From Spirosoma lacussanchae (lineage in GTDB: Bacteria > Bacteroidota > Bacteroidia > Cytophagales > Spirosomataceae), in assembly GCF_005870035.1 (NCBI RefSeq), contig NZ_SWJG01000001.1:979639-1043638 (forward strand): a stretch of DNA of 64,000 nucleotides, written 5' to 3'. Positions 27,701 through 35,511 of the stretch are shown one piece after another (position 1 is the stretch's first letter; every line of letters starts with the position of its first letter). The position numbers were made by a program, and so were the translations under genes. The notes under the pieces are model-generated. The model saw nothing but the letters and a program-made list of their open reading frames with translations, had not been told where the DNA came from and did not search any database.

Positions 27701-28166
27701 GGCTGGCAAACTGCCCGCCCGCCAGCTTGTTGTACCAGGGCCAGCCGTATTCGGTGTCGGTGGCTGCGTGGATGCCTACGTAGCCACCCCCGGCCTGAAT
27801 GTACCGCTCAAAAGCGGCCTGCTGGGCGTCGTCCAGCACATCGCCGGTGGTGCTGAGCCAGATTACGGCACCGTAGCGTTTCAGGTTGGCATCGGTAAAC
27901 TGGCTGGCGTCTTCGGTGGTGTCAACCGCAAAGCCGTTTTCCTGACCGAGTTTAACCATAGCGCGTTTACCGGCGGGGATTGAGCCGTGCCGGTAGCCTT
28001 TTGTTTTGGAGAAGACCAGCACGCGGTTCAGCGCAATTGGTTTAACGGCTGCGGTTGCTGGTTTGGCCGATGACTGGGCCAGTGCCTGATCGCTCAGACC
28101 GGGCAACAGCGCTGCCAGCGCACCCGCCAGCAACCATGAGCGGGAGGGGAGCCATTCATTTTTCAT
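24738..28166 (-). CDS. Giant ThuA / glucose-sorbosone dehydrogenase / PKD / cytochrome c protein
   Basis: A 1142-residue secreted multidomain protein. Signal peptide at about 1-30 (ends QALAQ). ThuA-like glutamine-amidotransferase-fold domain at about 45-275 (VFSKTKGYRHGSIPAGK, GGYVGIHAATDTEYGWPWY). A PQQ-type glucose/sorbosone dehydrogenase propeller at about 290-700 (DEPTELAVLDNGKVLFAER, CCHTGGSIAWD, MGNRNPYRIAVD). A PKD domain at about 715-805. A c-type cytochrome domain at about 860-955 with heme motif CKACH and axial Met in EQAMSAHP. A C-terminal CBM6-like beta-sandwich. It likely oxidises a sugar in the periplasm and passes electrons to its own heme. ATG 28166 gives the signal peptide. 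Confidence 0.88.
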   Translation of the reverse strand: MKNEWLPSRSWLLAGALAALLPGLSDQALAQSSAKPATAAVKPIALNRVLVFSKTKGYRHGSIPAGKRAMVKLGQENGFAVDTTEDASQFTDANLKRYGAVIWLSTTGDVLDDAQQAAFERYIQAGGGYVGIHAATDTEYGWPWYNKLAGGQFASHPGNPNVQEGEAYVVNKDHASMFGFPDRWKVKDEFYDFKNFNTDVNVLVKIDEKTYKDGKMGDNHPMSWYHDYDGGKAFYTNFGHPDETFVNPVYLKHLLGGLKSVMATSLKYSQAKTQPYPEENRFEKQVLVSSLDEPTELAVLDNGKVLFAERKGALKLWDPKTKAVKVVANFPVYTKFEYGLMGINIDPNFKQNKWIYAYYSPVARAEAPGDTAQHLSRFVYDDVRDTLLLNTEKVLLTVPVKRTDCCHTGGSIAWDRTGNLYLSTGDDTNPFNSQGFAPIDERPGRSGWDARLTSSNTNDLRGKILRIKPEADGTYSIPEGNLFPKGNPKARPEIYVMGNRNPYRIAVDQRTGFLYWGEVGPDAGENSPQKGPRGHDEINQARKAGYYGWPLFVADNRAYNAYSFKDSLSGPLFDPMKPINDSPHNTGLRELPPAQKAFIYYPYAESPEFGEIVGKGGRNGMGGPVYYYDDYPETPVKFPRHYDGKFFAYDWMRDWINPVTMTKEGDFVKMERFMPSAKFSHTIDMQFANDGSLYTLEYGQRWFAANDDARLSRITYNAGNRRPVVVASASKMVGAAPLTVKFDSKGTTDYDGDALKYEWSFGKGLPKQTTASPSVTFTKPGVYPAVLKVTDAAGNVATKTMDIRVGNDEPKVDLAVTGNRSFYFPNKPVKYAVKVVDKEDGTLQKGISADDVTMTIDYLEGFDKTMLAQGHQANTSFSTGKRLIELSDCKACHAIDKKSIGPAYLDVAKKYKGAFQIEGKLANKIIKGGGGVWGEQAMSAHPQLKDSEATEMVRYILSLADEKTANKQPVAGNYVPADQKKEGAYVLTASYTDRGNGTMGPLTGTTTLALRSPKIKATAADTKKDIREVDIPKQGPAAFGTKSGSYVAFNDIDMTDIQSLSVMAFAPNERAAGGKLEARLDSPTGTLIGEADVKQGTTGPVNLPFRQPVAGTHKLYLIFVNPSAGQKPLFAVDRVQFSTSGM

Positions 28167-28251
28167 AGAGATATACCTGATTGGGTAACTGGGAACAGTA
28201 CGACGGAAGCTACGTTCCGGACGGAAAGCCACATTGGCTTATACCAAGAAA

Positions 28252-28259
28252 CAAATGTA
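28252..28259 (-). promoter_or_regulatory. -7 promoter element for ThuA/sugar dehydrogenase gene
   Basis: TACATTTG on the minus strand, exact TAnnTTTG, 86 bases upstream of the ATG at 28166. The flanking 28290-28350 segment has two direct copies of TTTATACCGG of unknown meaning. Confidence 0.45.
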
Positions 28260-28360
28260 CCAAAAAGACACTGATCTAGTAAGCTCGTTGGCTAGGTTTT
28301 ATACCGGTTTTGCCGCTTTTTTGACGAGGGCAACACACTTTATACCGGCCTGTAAACCAC

Positions 28361-29170
28361 TTAGTCTACCTTCCTGAAAGTCATAATTGGCTTGTTGTCC
28401 CGCAACAGCGTCAGGGTGCCGTTCGTAACGTTGTAGGTGAGCGACTGGCTGAGTGCTTCGAGGAAGTCGCCCTCGGTCCGGCCGGATTCGTCGAGGCAGG
28501 CCATTTTCGTTACGGCCAGCGGTCCAAACTGAATCAGTCGGGTATCGGCCTTGACGCGCCCGCTCAGGCGGTTACAGCCGGTGGTACCCATAACCCGCCC
28601 TTCGGTTAGCTGGATTTCCAGCCGTGGCACCTCCTGCCGAGGGCCAGCGGCCTGAACGGGTTTGCCGTTCAGGGTTTTTAACACCCAGATGTCCTGAAGC
28701 AGAGCAACCTGCCGGAGCGATACGCCACAGCCCGCGTAATTCTGACCTTTATACGAAATGTTTACCTGGTAATCGTAGCGCTGTCCCGACATAGCGTTGA
28801 CGCAGCTGTCGGGCCGGAACTGAATGGTGATTGGGTCGGTGCCTGCTTCGGTCTGATACCGGAAACTGCCGTCCGGGTTGGTAGTCATTGGCGGTACGGC
28901 TGTCGTCAGACTGTCGCCGGTCAGGGTCGAAAATTGTAGTCGGTTTTTGGATGGATTGATGGTCAGCGACCAGAAGGGCTCTGTGCCAGTTGCAACGAGT
29001 TCATGCCCGGCTTTCAGCGCGGAGCTGTAGTCGGCCAGTTGGGGGAGGGGCGTGGTCGAAACCGGCCGGGACGCCTGTCCGGTCGGAGTTAGTGTCGCGC
29101 CTAACCGGGTCGACGGCCTGCGGCATGCCGCGCTGATAAGCAACAGAACTAAAACGAGTCTCAGTATCAT
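28361..29170 (-). CDS. Lipoprotein with COG3650-like and META (HslJ-like) domains
   Basis: A 269-residue lipoprotein: hydrophobic signal with lipobox ending SAAC at Cys16. An N-terminal domain (about 55-155) has ATGTEPFWSLTI, the hallmark of COG3650-type membrane proteins, and two Cys (DSCVNAMSG, GCGVSL). A C-terminal META domain (about 160-269) begins DIWVLKTLNGKPV and includes GTTGCNRLSG and TKMACLD. META/HslJ proteins are linked to stress and novobiocin tolerance in E. coli; the role here is unknown. Divergent from the LEA-2 gene at 29321. Confidence 0.85.
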   Translation of the reverse strand: MILRLVLVLLLISAACRRPSTRLGATLTPTGQASRPVSTTPLPQLADYSSALKAGHELVATGTEPFWSLTINPSKNRLQFSTLTGDSLTTAVPPMTTNPDGSFRYQTEAGTDPITIQFRPDSCVNAMSGQRYDYQVNISYKGQNYAGCGVSLRQVALLQDIWVLKTLNGKPVQAAGPRQEVPRLEIQLTEGRVMGTTGCNRLSGRVKADTRLIQFGPLAVTKMACLDESGRTEGDFLEALSQSLTYNVTNGTLTLLRDNKPIMTFRKVD

Positions 29171-29320
29171 GACGGAAGTTGAGATAGGCAGAAAACCAAC
29201 CGGTCTCTACCCGACTAATAATGTCTTTGATGCCTTTTAGGTTTAAAAAGGGGCCAATAGTTTAACGGTCTGAACAGTCGTTGCCTGTGTATCGTTAAGT
29301 TAGCTTATTAACACAACGTT

Positions 29321-30229
29321 ATGAAGAGAGGATGGATCATTGCTCTGGGGCTGCTGCTGCTCGGCGTCATTGGCGCTTATGTCTGGTATAGCCGACTGAA
29401 AAATAATGCCGAATCGGAAGGGGGCGCGTATGACAACACACTCAAACCACGCCTGGAAGTCAGCACGCTCGATATCACCAATATCGATGACGATGTGATC
29501 GACATGACCCTGAAGATGCTGATCGACAACCCGCTGCCGGTAGGGTTCAAGGCCACTGGACTACGGTATACGGTCTACATGGCCAAAACGCCCATTGTCG
29601 AAGAAACCTATGCCAAACCCATCGAGGTCGAGTCGGGCGACAGCACGTTTATTACGCTGCCCATGAAGCTGTTGAACAAAAAACTGATGACGGTACTCAA
29701 AACTCTGGATGAGAAAGGCATCGACAGTACCACCTACGGGGTTCGGGCCACGTTCGATCTCGATGTGCCCATTCTGGGCGAACGTACGTTCACGCAGAAC
29801 ATCGAGAAGAAGCTGCCTACGTATTACATTCCAACCATCAAAATTGAAGACATAGATTTCGGTAAACTCGGCCTGAAACGAACCGATGTAGCCGCGAAGG
29901 TGAACGTTGAAAACCGCAACCGGTTTCCGTATAACTTCACCGACACGCGCTATACGGTATCTATTGATGGAAAGCAGATTGCGGAGGGAGAGCAGCCAGA
30001 ACCAATTTTGATCAGAAAACAGGCTGTTACACCCGTTGTTTTTCCGGTAACGGTAAAGCCGGGGCAGTCGCTGGGTTTATTGCCCAAGATGCTGTTCGAC
30101 AAAAAAGACACCCCTTTCCTGGTGACGTTTCACTGTAAAATCATCGATAAAGACGGTAACCTGGCGTTCAAAAACAGCCAGTTCAACACGACCATTCGCG
30201 GAACCCTGGCCGATTTTAAGAAAGACTAG
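29321..30229 (+). CDS. LEA type 2 (WHy) family protein
   Basis: A 302-residue protein with an N-terminal membrane anchor or signal (about 4-23) and two LEA-2/WHy beta-sandwich repeats (about 42-150 and 165-300), each with the strand order seen in TLDITNIDDDVIDMTLKMLIDNPLPVGFKATGLRYTVYM and again in the second half. LEA-2 proteins are desiccation-related in plants, while bacterial members bind lipids or act in the envelope; the function is not proven. The flavoenzyme gene starts 13 bases later, so these are cotranscribed. Confidence 0.82.
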   Translation: MKRGWIIALGLLLLGVIGAYVWYSRLKNNAESEGGAYDNTLKPRLEVSTLDITNIDDDVIDMTLKMLIDNPLPVGFKATGLRYTVYMAKTPIVEETYAKPIEVESGDSTFITLPMKLLNKKLMTVLKTLDEKGIDSTTYGVRATFDLDVPILGERTFTQNIEKKLPTYYIPTIKIEDIDFGKLGLKRTDVAAKVNVENRNRFPYNFTDTRYTVSIDGKQIAEGEQPEPILIRKQAVTPVVFPVTVKPGQSLGLLPKMLFDKKDTPFLVTFHCKIIDKDGNLAFKNSQFNTTIRGTLADFKKD

Positions 30230-30241
30230 CCGGCCGACACC

Positions 30242-31711
30242 ATGAAAACGCACTACGACTTAATTGCTATTGGAGCCGGTTCGGCCGGGCTGGGCGTGGC
30301 CATTGCCATGAAACGCCTGGGCTTTGATGTGCTTATCATTGACCGATCAGACCGGCGTATTGGGGGCGACTGCCTCAACGATGGCTGCGTACCGAGTAAA
30401 GCCCTGATCCACGTGAGCCGAATGATTCACAACGCCCGGCGCTCCGGCCCGTTTGGCTGGACAATGCAGGGAGCTACCGATTTGGGGGCCGTGATGCAGT
30501 ACGTCCGGGAGCGGCAGGACATTATCCGTACCCACGAAAACGCGGCCTACCTGCGTGATAGCGAAGGGCTCGATGTGGCGCTGGGAACGGCACGCTTCGT
30601 TGGCCGACAGGAAATCGAAGTGACCCGCGAAGACGGGACATCCCTACGGACATCGGCCAAAAACATTGTCCTCTGCACCGGGTCGAAGCCGCAGCGGTTG
30701 AAAGCCGATGGAGTCGAGGCTGTTCAGGTGCATACCAACGAGACCATTTTCTCGCTCGATCGCTTGCCCAACCGATTACTCATCGTAGGAGCCGGGCCAA
30801 TTGCCATGGAGATGGGGCAGGCGTTTGCGCGGTTTGGGAGCCAGGTAACCGTAGTGGGCCAGGAAGACCGGATTCTGAGCAAAGAACTGCCCGAGGTGTC
30901 GGCGCTGCTGCAACAGCGGCTCGAGGCCGAAGGGATCGCGTTCCGGCTGGGGCAGCAGGTAACCGCTTTCCCCGATTCGCATACGGCCCGGATCGAGAGC
31001 CGAAACGGCACCACCGAGACCCTGCCGTTCGATGTGGTGCTGGTAGCCGTTGGCCGGACAGCCAACCTCAATGACCTGAACCTGTCGGCTGCGGGTATCG
31101 AACTGAACGATAAAGGGCAGATCAAGCTCAACGACTTCCTCCAAACGACCAATCCGCACGTTTTTGCGGCTGGCGACGCGGCCGCCGGCGCGCCGGCGGG
31201 TACTCGTTATTTCTCCCACGCGGCCGAGCTTCACGTGTCAACGCTGGTGACCAACCTGCTGACGCCGGGCCAGGTGCTCGACAAAAAACTAAACTACGAC
31301 CATTTTTCCTGGGTAACCTTCACCGATCCTGAAGTGGCGACTTTCGGCCTGCAGGAAGATGAGCTGACGAAGCGTAACATTCGGTACGAACGGGTCGTCT
31401 ATGACTTTGCCGAAGACGATCGGGCCGTCATCGAAGCCTACGAATACGCTAAAATGATTCTGTTCACCGAACCTAAAGGCCTCAACCCGTTTGGAACCCG
31501 GTTGCTGGGCGGAACGGTCATTGCGCCCAATGCGGGTGAACTGGTTCAGGAGCTGATTCTGGCGGTGCAGAAAAAGCTTACGGTCGGCGATTTCTTCAAC
31601 AAAATATACCCGTACCCCACTGCCAGTCGGGTCAACAAATCGATCTGGCTTGACTACGTACTTGATAATTTGCCGGGAGTGGTAAAACGTGCCGTAAAGT
31701 GGGTGTATTGA
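30242..31711 (+). CDS. FAD-dependent pyridine nucleotide-disulfide oxidoreductase (MerA/Lpd-like)
   Basis: A 489-residue class I flavoprotein disulfide reductase. FAD motif GAGSAGLGVA at 11-20, redox pair Cys44 and Cys49 in GGDCLNDGCVPSKAL, NAD(P) motif GAGPIAMEMGQAF near 190, and FAD motif AAGDAAAG near 315. It lacks the C-terminal vicinal cysteines of mercuric reductase, and the final dimerisation domain ends YPYPTASRVNKSIW rather than with the HPT.SE of dihydrolipoyl dehydrogenase. The physiological substrate is therefore open. It is cotranscribed with the LEA-2 gene. Confidence 0.85.
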   Translation: MKTHYDLIAIGAGSAGLGVAIAMKRLGFDVLIIDRSDRRIGGDCLNDGCVPSKALIHVSRMIHNARRSGPFGWTMQGATDLGAVMQYVRERQDIIRTHENAAYLRDSEGLDVALGTARFVGRQEIEVTREDGTSLRTSAKNIVLCTGSKPQRLKADGVEAVQVHTNETIFSLDRLPNRLLIVGAGPIAMEMGQAFARFGSQVTVVGQEDRILSKELPEVSALLQQRLEAEGIAFRLGQQVTAFPDSHTARIESRNGTTETLPFDVVLVAVGRTANLNDLNLSAAGIELNDKGQIKLNDFLQTTNPHVFAAGDAAAGAPAGTRYFSHAAELHVSTLVTNLLTPGQVLDKKLNYDHFSWVTFTDPEVATFGLQEDELTKRNIRYERVVYDFAEDDRAVIEAYEYAKMILFTEPKGLNPFGTRLLGGTVIAPNAGELVQELILAVQKKLTVGDFFNKIYPYPTASRVNKSIWLDYVLDNLPGVVKRAVKWVY

Positions 31712-32062
31712 GTGACGTCAGCTGGTTGTCAATGAATAATACATACTGACAGCGACTTTTTTCTGGCATTGGCACGCTTACAGAACGGACCCTGTAAGTA
31801 GTCGTGAATAACCTCCCTGGCGCGTCTGCCTGTATGGGTCCGTTCGCCGGGTTCACTGTTCTGCCCGGAAAATGTCTGTAGTATACTGGGTTAGGTGAGT
31901 TTTCGGCGCGAGCAGTCGAGGCATACGTACGTGAATAATATGCCTATGAAGAGGTTGACCTGCTGAATTAAATTATAAATATTCCAGTACTATGTTATTA
32001 ATATACTGGGTTGTTCGCTTACATTCGCTAAAACAGTACGAAAAATTTGATCGTAGTTATCC
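31712..32062. other. 350-bp intergenic region
   Basis: Between the flavoenzyme and the HD gene, both plus strand. It begins with a weak hairpin (GTCAGCTG near 31716 against CAGCGAC near 31751, followed by TTTTTT) that may end the upstream transcript. Two copies of TATACTGGGTT lie exactly 120 bases apart (31882-31892 and 32002-32012). No reading frame looks coding. Confidence 0.4.
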
Positions 32063-32641
32063 ATGAATCTTGCCGATGCTGAACAGTTTATTTTTGATAA
32101 GCTGAGGGCCGGGCTATCGCCAACCCTGCATTATCATGGCCTGCATCATGTGCGTGATGTGGTGGAGTCTGCCAACCGGATCGCCCAGGGCGAGGGCATC
32201 ACTGATGAAGAATCGCTGGCGTTGCTCCATACAGCAGCGCTGTTTCATGATGCCGGCTTTCTGTCGACCTACCGGGGCCACGAAGAAGCTGGCTGCGTGT
32301 ACGTGCGGCAGGTATTGCCCGATTTTGATTACAATGACAGGCAAATAGAGACCATCTGCGGGATGATCATGGCCACACGCATCCCACAAACTCCTCATAA
32401 CAAGCTGGAAGAGATCCTGTGCGATGCTGACCTGGATTACCTGGGCCGCACCGATTTCGAACCCATTGCCCACTCGCTTTTCGAAGAACTGAAAGTCCGG
32501 GATATGGTGCCCGATAAAACGGTCTGGAACCAGATACAGGTTAGTTTTCTGGCCAGCCACCGCTACTGGACCCCCACAGCCATCGCTACCCGGCAAGCGG
32601 CCAAGGAGCAGCGACTGGATGCACTACGGGCTCTGGTGTAA
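32063..32641 (+). CDS. HD-domain metal-dependent phosphohydrolase
   Basis: A 192-residue cytosolic HD-superfamily protein. The metal-binding pattern is visible: HYHGLHHVRDVV (His), then LFHDAGFL (the HD pair) and CDADLDYLG (Asp). HD proteins hydrolyse phosphate esters, often of nucleotides; the substrate here is unknown. Small, without fused domain. A strong bidirectional terminator follows at 32774-32813. Confidence 0.8.
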   Translation: MNLADAEQFIFDKLRAGLSPTLHYHGLHHVRDVVESANRIAQGEGITDEESLALLHTAALFHDAGFLSTYRGHEEAGCVYVRQVLPDFDYNDRQIETICGMIMATRIPQTPHNKLEEILCDADLDYLGRTDFEPIAHSLFEELKVRDMVPDKTVWNQIQVSFLASHRYWTPTAIATRQAAKEQRLDALRALV

Positions 32642-32773
32642 GTCGGCCGGAGACGTTCGTTACCGCTGTCTGGTAAGCCGTTGAGATACAGATCTGCATC
32701 GCTGCCGATGCCGGATTGGGAGCAAGCACACGTCAGGTTGTCTGGCGAGAACGTAAATTCTGATCTGGCACTA

Positions 32774-32813
32774 TCAAAAAGCCCTACTGCTTATCAACAG
32801 TAGGGCTTTTTGA
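32774..32813. terminator. Bidirectional intrinsic terminator
   Basis: A perfect 16-bp inverted repeat (32774-32789 and 32798-32813) with an 8-base loop and terminal A/T runs on both sides. It separates the convergent HD gene and the MFS transporter gene. Confidence 0.9.
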
Positions 32814-32833
32814 TGGTAGAATAACCTGCTTTC

Positions 32834-34078
32834 TTACTGGATCGGCTGATTCAGCACGACGCTTTCGTCTACGTGGTGGCCCGGCTTGCGGTTGCGCATC
32901 ACGAAGAACAGTATGCCGAAAGCCACAATGAGAATTAGCGGGAAAATAACCATGTGGCCGAGGGTAGCCTGTCCCGTTGCCAGGTCGGCCGTTTCGGCCG
33001 TAAGACCGCGTTTGGCTGCTTCTGTATCGAGCCAGCTTCCAATTACGGGCTGAAAGATCGAGGTAGCAAACATGCCCATACCGCCCATAATCGACAAGCC
33101 AAACGCGCCCGACTTGGGTATGTATTCGGCGACGAAGCCCAGCATGGTTGGCCAGAAGTAGCACACGCCGATAGCGAAGATAACGGCCGACAGATAGACC
33201 ATGCCGCCCGTAGCGTTGCTCATCATGTAGATACCGATAGCGGCTACGATAGACGAGCCCCAAATGACACCTGTGGGGTTAAGGCGGTGTACGATAGGCC
33301 CGGCAAAATAACGTCCAACGGCCATCAGGCCCGTAACTAGCGCTAGAATCAGCATGGGGTTAGCACCGGCGTTTCTCATGATCGGATCAATCCACTGCTC
33401 GGGGCCAAACTCAGAAATAGCCGTCAGCGCCATGCAGGCCAGCATGAACAGGTAGAGCGGAGACGCCATGGCCTTCAAGTTCTCTCCCGTTGACGAAGCC
33501 CCTTCTACTTTGCTGGCTGGGAACTGCTGGCCAAAAAACAGGACTGCGTAAATAACCGCCGGAATCAGGATCGCACTAATTTGGAGCTGCCAGCTTAGGC
33601 CCGCGTCGGTCATGAACTTCGACAGCAGGCTACCAATCACAATACCGCCTGGGAACCACATGTGCAGCCGGTTCAGCATCTTGGTGGTCTGGTTACCGCT
33701 GTACATGTCCGTAACCATCGGGTTGCAGGCTGCTTCGACGGTTCCGTTACCAAAACCAACGAAGAACGTAGAAATCAGCAGACTCCAGAAGCCCGATGCT
33801 GTGATGGTCAGTACCAGACCCAGCACGTGCGTAGCAAACGCTACCCAGGCAATACGTTTTGGTCCAATGATATTATAAAGCGGTCCTCCAAAGATCATGG
33901 CAATGGGGAATCCCAGAAAAGCCATCTGGTTTACATACCCTAGTTCCTGGGCGGTCAGGTTAAACTCTTTACCCAGTTGGGTAAGCACACCCGCCCGGAT
34001 AGCGAACGCCATGGCCGTGGTAATGATTGCAAAGCAACTGGCGTTGAACAGCCGCGAACGGTTGATGGTTAGGTTCAT
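32834..34078 (-). CDS. MFS transporter
   Basis: A 414-residue transporter of about 12 helices. It begins INRSRLFNASCFAIITTAMAFAIRAGVL and has the MFS loop 2-3 pattern GGPLYNIIGPKRIAW. The sequence resembles MFS proteins found with Gfo/Idh-type dehydrogenases in Bacteroidota. It is divergent from such a dehydrogenase (34285), so a sugar or polyol substrate is likely (inference from context). Confidence 0.85.
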   Translation of the reverse strand: MNLTINRSRLFNASCFAIITTAMAFAIRAGVLTQLGKEFNLTAQELGYVNQMAFLGFPIAMIFGGPLYNIIGPKRIAWVAFATHVLGLVLTITASGFWSLLISTFFVGFGNGTVEAACNPMVTDMYSGNQTTKMLNRLHMWFPGGIVIGSLLSKFMTDAGLSWQLQISAILIPAVIYAVLFFGQQFPASKVEGASSTGENLKAMASPLYLFMLACMALTAISEFGPEQWIDPIMRNAGANPMLILALVTGLMAVGRYFAGPIVHRLNPTGVIWGSSIVAAIGIYMMSNATGGMVYLSAVIFAIGVCYFWPTMLGFVAEYIPKSGAFGLSIMGGMGMFATSIFQPVIGSWLDTEAAKRGLTAETADLATGQATLGHMVIFPLILIVAFGILFFVMRNRKPGHHVDESVVLNQPIQ

Positions 34079-34284
34079 TTGGAATATACTTTAGGGGTTT
34101 AGATTAGAACGAAATGGGTTGTCAAAAAAAGGTGTCTAATGGTAGCAATTACCTGTTGTAAGTAGTCCGTTCGTGCAAAATTTCCTAAAAAAAAGTTATT
34201 CCGCTAATTTCCGCCCCGAAAATTGTTCACGCCGAACAACGGGTAAACCGGCCCGAACAGGCTCTTTACTTAAAAAACTACGTT
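34079..34284. promoter_or_regulatory. Divergent control region of the sugar locus
   Basis: Between the MFS gene and the first dehydrogenase. It contains a small palindrome TTGTTC-ACGCC-GAACAA (34223-34239) that could bind a dimeric regulator for both directions. No exact TAnnTTTG box was identified. Confidence 0.35.
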
Positions 34285-35439
34285 ATGCATCGCAAACTGC
34301 GCATGGGTCAGATAGGGGGTAGCCTCGACGCCTTCATCGGGGCCGTACACCGTCGGGCCGCTATCTTCGACCACGAAATTGAACTGGTGGCCGGCTGCTT
34401 CAGCCAGTCGCCCGAAAAATCCAAAGCCACCGGTCGGGCACTCTATCTGCCCGACGAACGGGTCTACGATTCGTTCGAACAGATGATTCGGGCCGAGAAG
34501 GAACGGCCCGAAGGCGACCGTATTGACTTTGTCAGTATTGTTACCCCCAACCACCTGCACTTCCCGGCCGCCAAAATGGCACTGGAGAACGGCTTTCACG
34601 TCATCTGCGATAAGCCGATGACCCTCAACCTGCAGGAAGCCAAAGATCTGGTAACCATTGTGGAGAAAACCGGTCTGGTGTTCGGGCTGACGCACAATTA
34701 TACCGGCTACCCGATGGTAAAAGAAGCCCGTGACATGGTGCGCAACGGCAAACTGGGCCCTATCCGGAAGGTTGTTGTCGAATACCCGCAGGGCTGGCTC
34801 TCGAAAGACGAAGAGCACAATGATTACAAACAGGCGATCTGGCGTACCGATCCGGCGCGGTCGGGTGCGGCCGGCGCGATGGGCGACATCGGTACCCATG
34901 CCGAAAACCTGGCCGAGTACATCACCGGACTAAAAATCAGCGAACTCTGCGCCGATCTGAGCACCTTCGTGCCGGGCCGTCAGCTGGATGACGATGGCAA
35001 TGTGCTGCTGCGCTTCGAAGGGGGTGCCAAAGGGGTTCTGCACGCCAGCCAGATCAGCAACGGTGAAGAAAACTCCCTCAAAATCTACGTCTACGGTGAA
35101 CTGGGCGGCCTTGAGTGGCGTCAGATGGAGCCTAATACTCTCCTCTACAAGACGCAGGAAAGCCAGCGCATCATTCGCCCGTCGGTGGGTGATTTGTCGG
35201 CGGCTGCCAAAGCGCACGGCCGACTGCCCGCGGGCCATCCGGAAGGATTTTTTGAGGCTTTTGCCAACATTTACCGCAACTTTGCCTACGCCGTTCGGGC
35301 GCATATGGAAGGCCGGCCGGCCGATCCGCTCTATGACTTCCCGACGGTCTACGATGGCGTGCGCGGGCTGGCTTTTATCGACACCGTAATAGCCTCCAGC
35401 CAGGACGACTCTACCAAGTGGACCAAATTTGTTGAGTAA
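34285..35439 (+). CDS. Gfo/Idh/MocA family oxidoreductase, copy 1
   Basis: A 384-residue NAD(P)-dependent sugar dehydrogenase. The N-terminal Rossmann domain begins [18 protein letters not shown]; the conserved E/DKP motif is [12 protein letters not shown] near residue 112; the C-terminal domain carries [16 protein letters not shown] His region ([15 protein letters not shown]). Members oxidise C2 or C3 of sugars, inositols or glycosides. It shares the strand and context with a second such enzyme and a TIM-barrel isomerase, suggesting a stepwise carbohydrate pathway. A pair of palindromic repeats separates it from the next gene. Confidence 0.88.
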   Translation: MHRKLRMGQIGGSLDAFIGAVHRRAAIFDHEIELVAGCFSQSPEKSKATGRALYLPDERVYDSFEQMIRAEKERPEGDRIDFVSIVTPNHLHFPAAKMALENGFHVICDKPMTLNLQEAKDLVTIVEKTGLVFGLTHNYTGYPMVKEARDMVRNGKLGPIRKVVVEYPQGWLSKDEEHNDYKQAIWRTDPARSGAAGAMGDIGTHAENLAEYITGLKISELCADLSTFVPGRQLDDDGNVLLRFEGGAKGVLHASQISNGEENSLKIYVYGELGGLEWRQMEPNTLLYKTQESQRIIRPSVGDLSAAAKAHGRLPAGHPEGFFEAFANIYRNFAYAVRAHMEGRPADPLYDFPTVYDGVRGLAFIDTVIASSQDDSTKWTKFVE

Positions 35440-35441
35440 AA

Positions 35442-35500
35442 CCGGAGCTCCAGCTTCGGCTGTAACAAACACCAAACCTTAACCGAAGCTGGAGCTTCGG
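35442..35500. repeat. Pair of REP-like palindromes
   Basis: Two 18-base palindromes, CCGGAGCTCCAGCTTCGG (35442-35459) and CCGAAGCTGGAGCTTCGG (35483-35500), in inverted orientation to each other (17 of 18 bases match after reversal) with 23 bases between. The second lies 11 bases before the ATG at 35512. This is the doublet arrangement seen for REP/BIME elements. No RAYT transposase is in the window. Confidence 0.65.
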
Positions 35501-35511
35501 AACTACCTTTC

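Noticed and set aside
26124..27983. Plus-strand open frame of about 619 codons
   Set aside because: Antisense to the ThuA/sugar dehydrogenase gene; it arises from GC-rich codon structure and shows no domain or normal composition.
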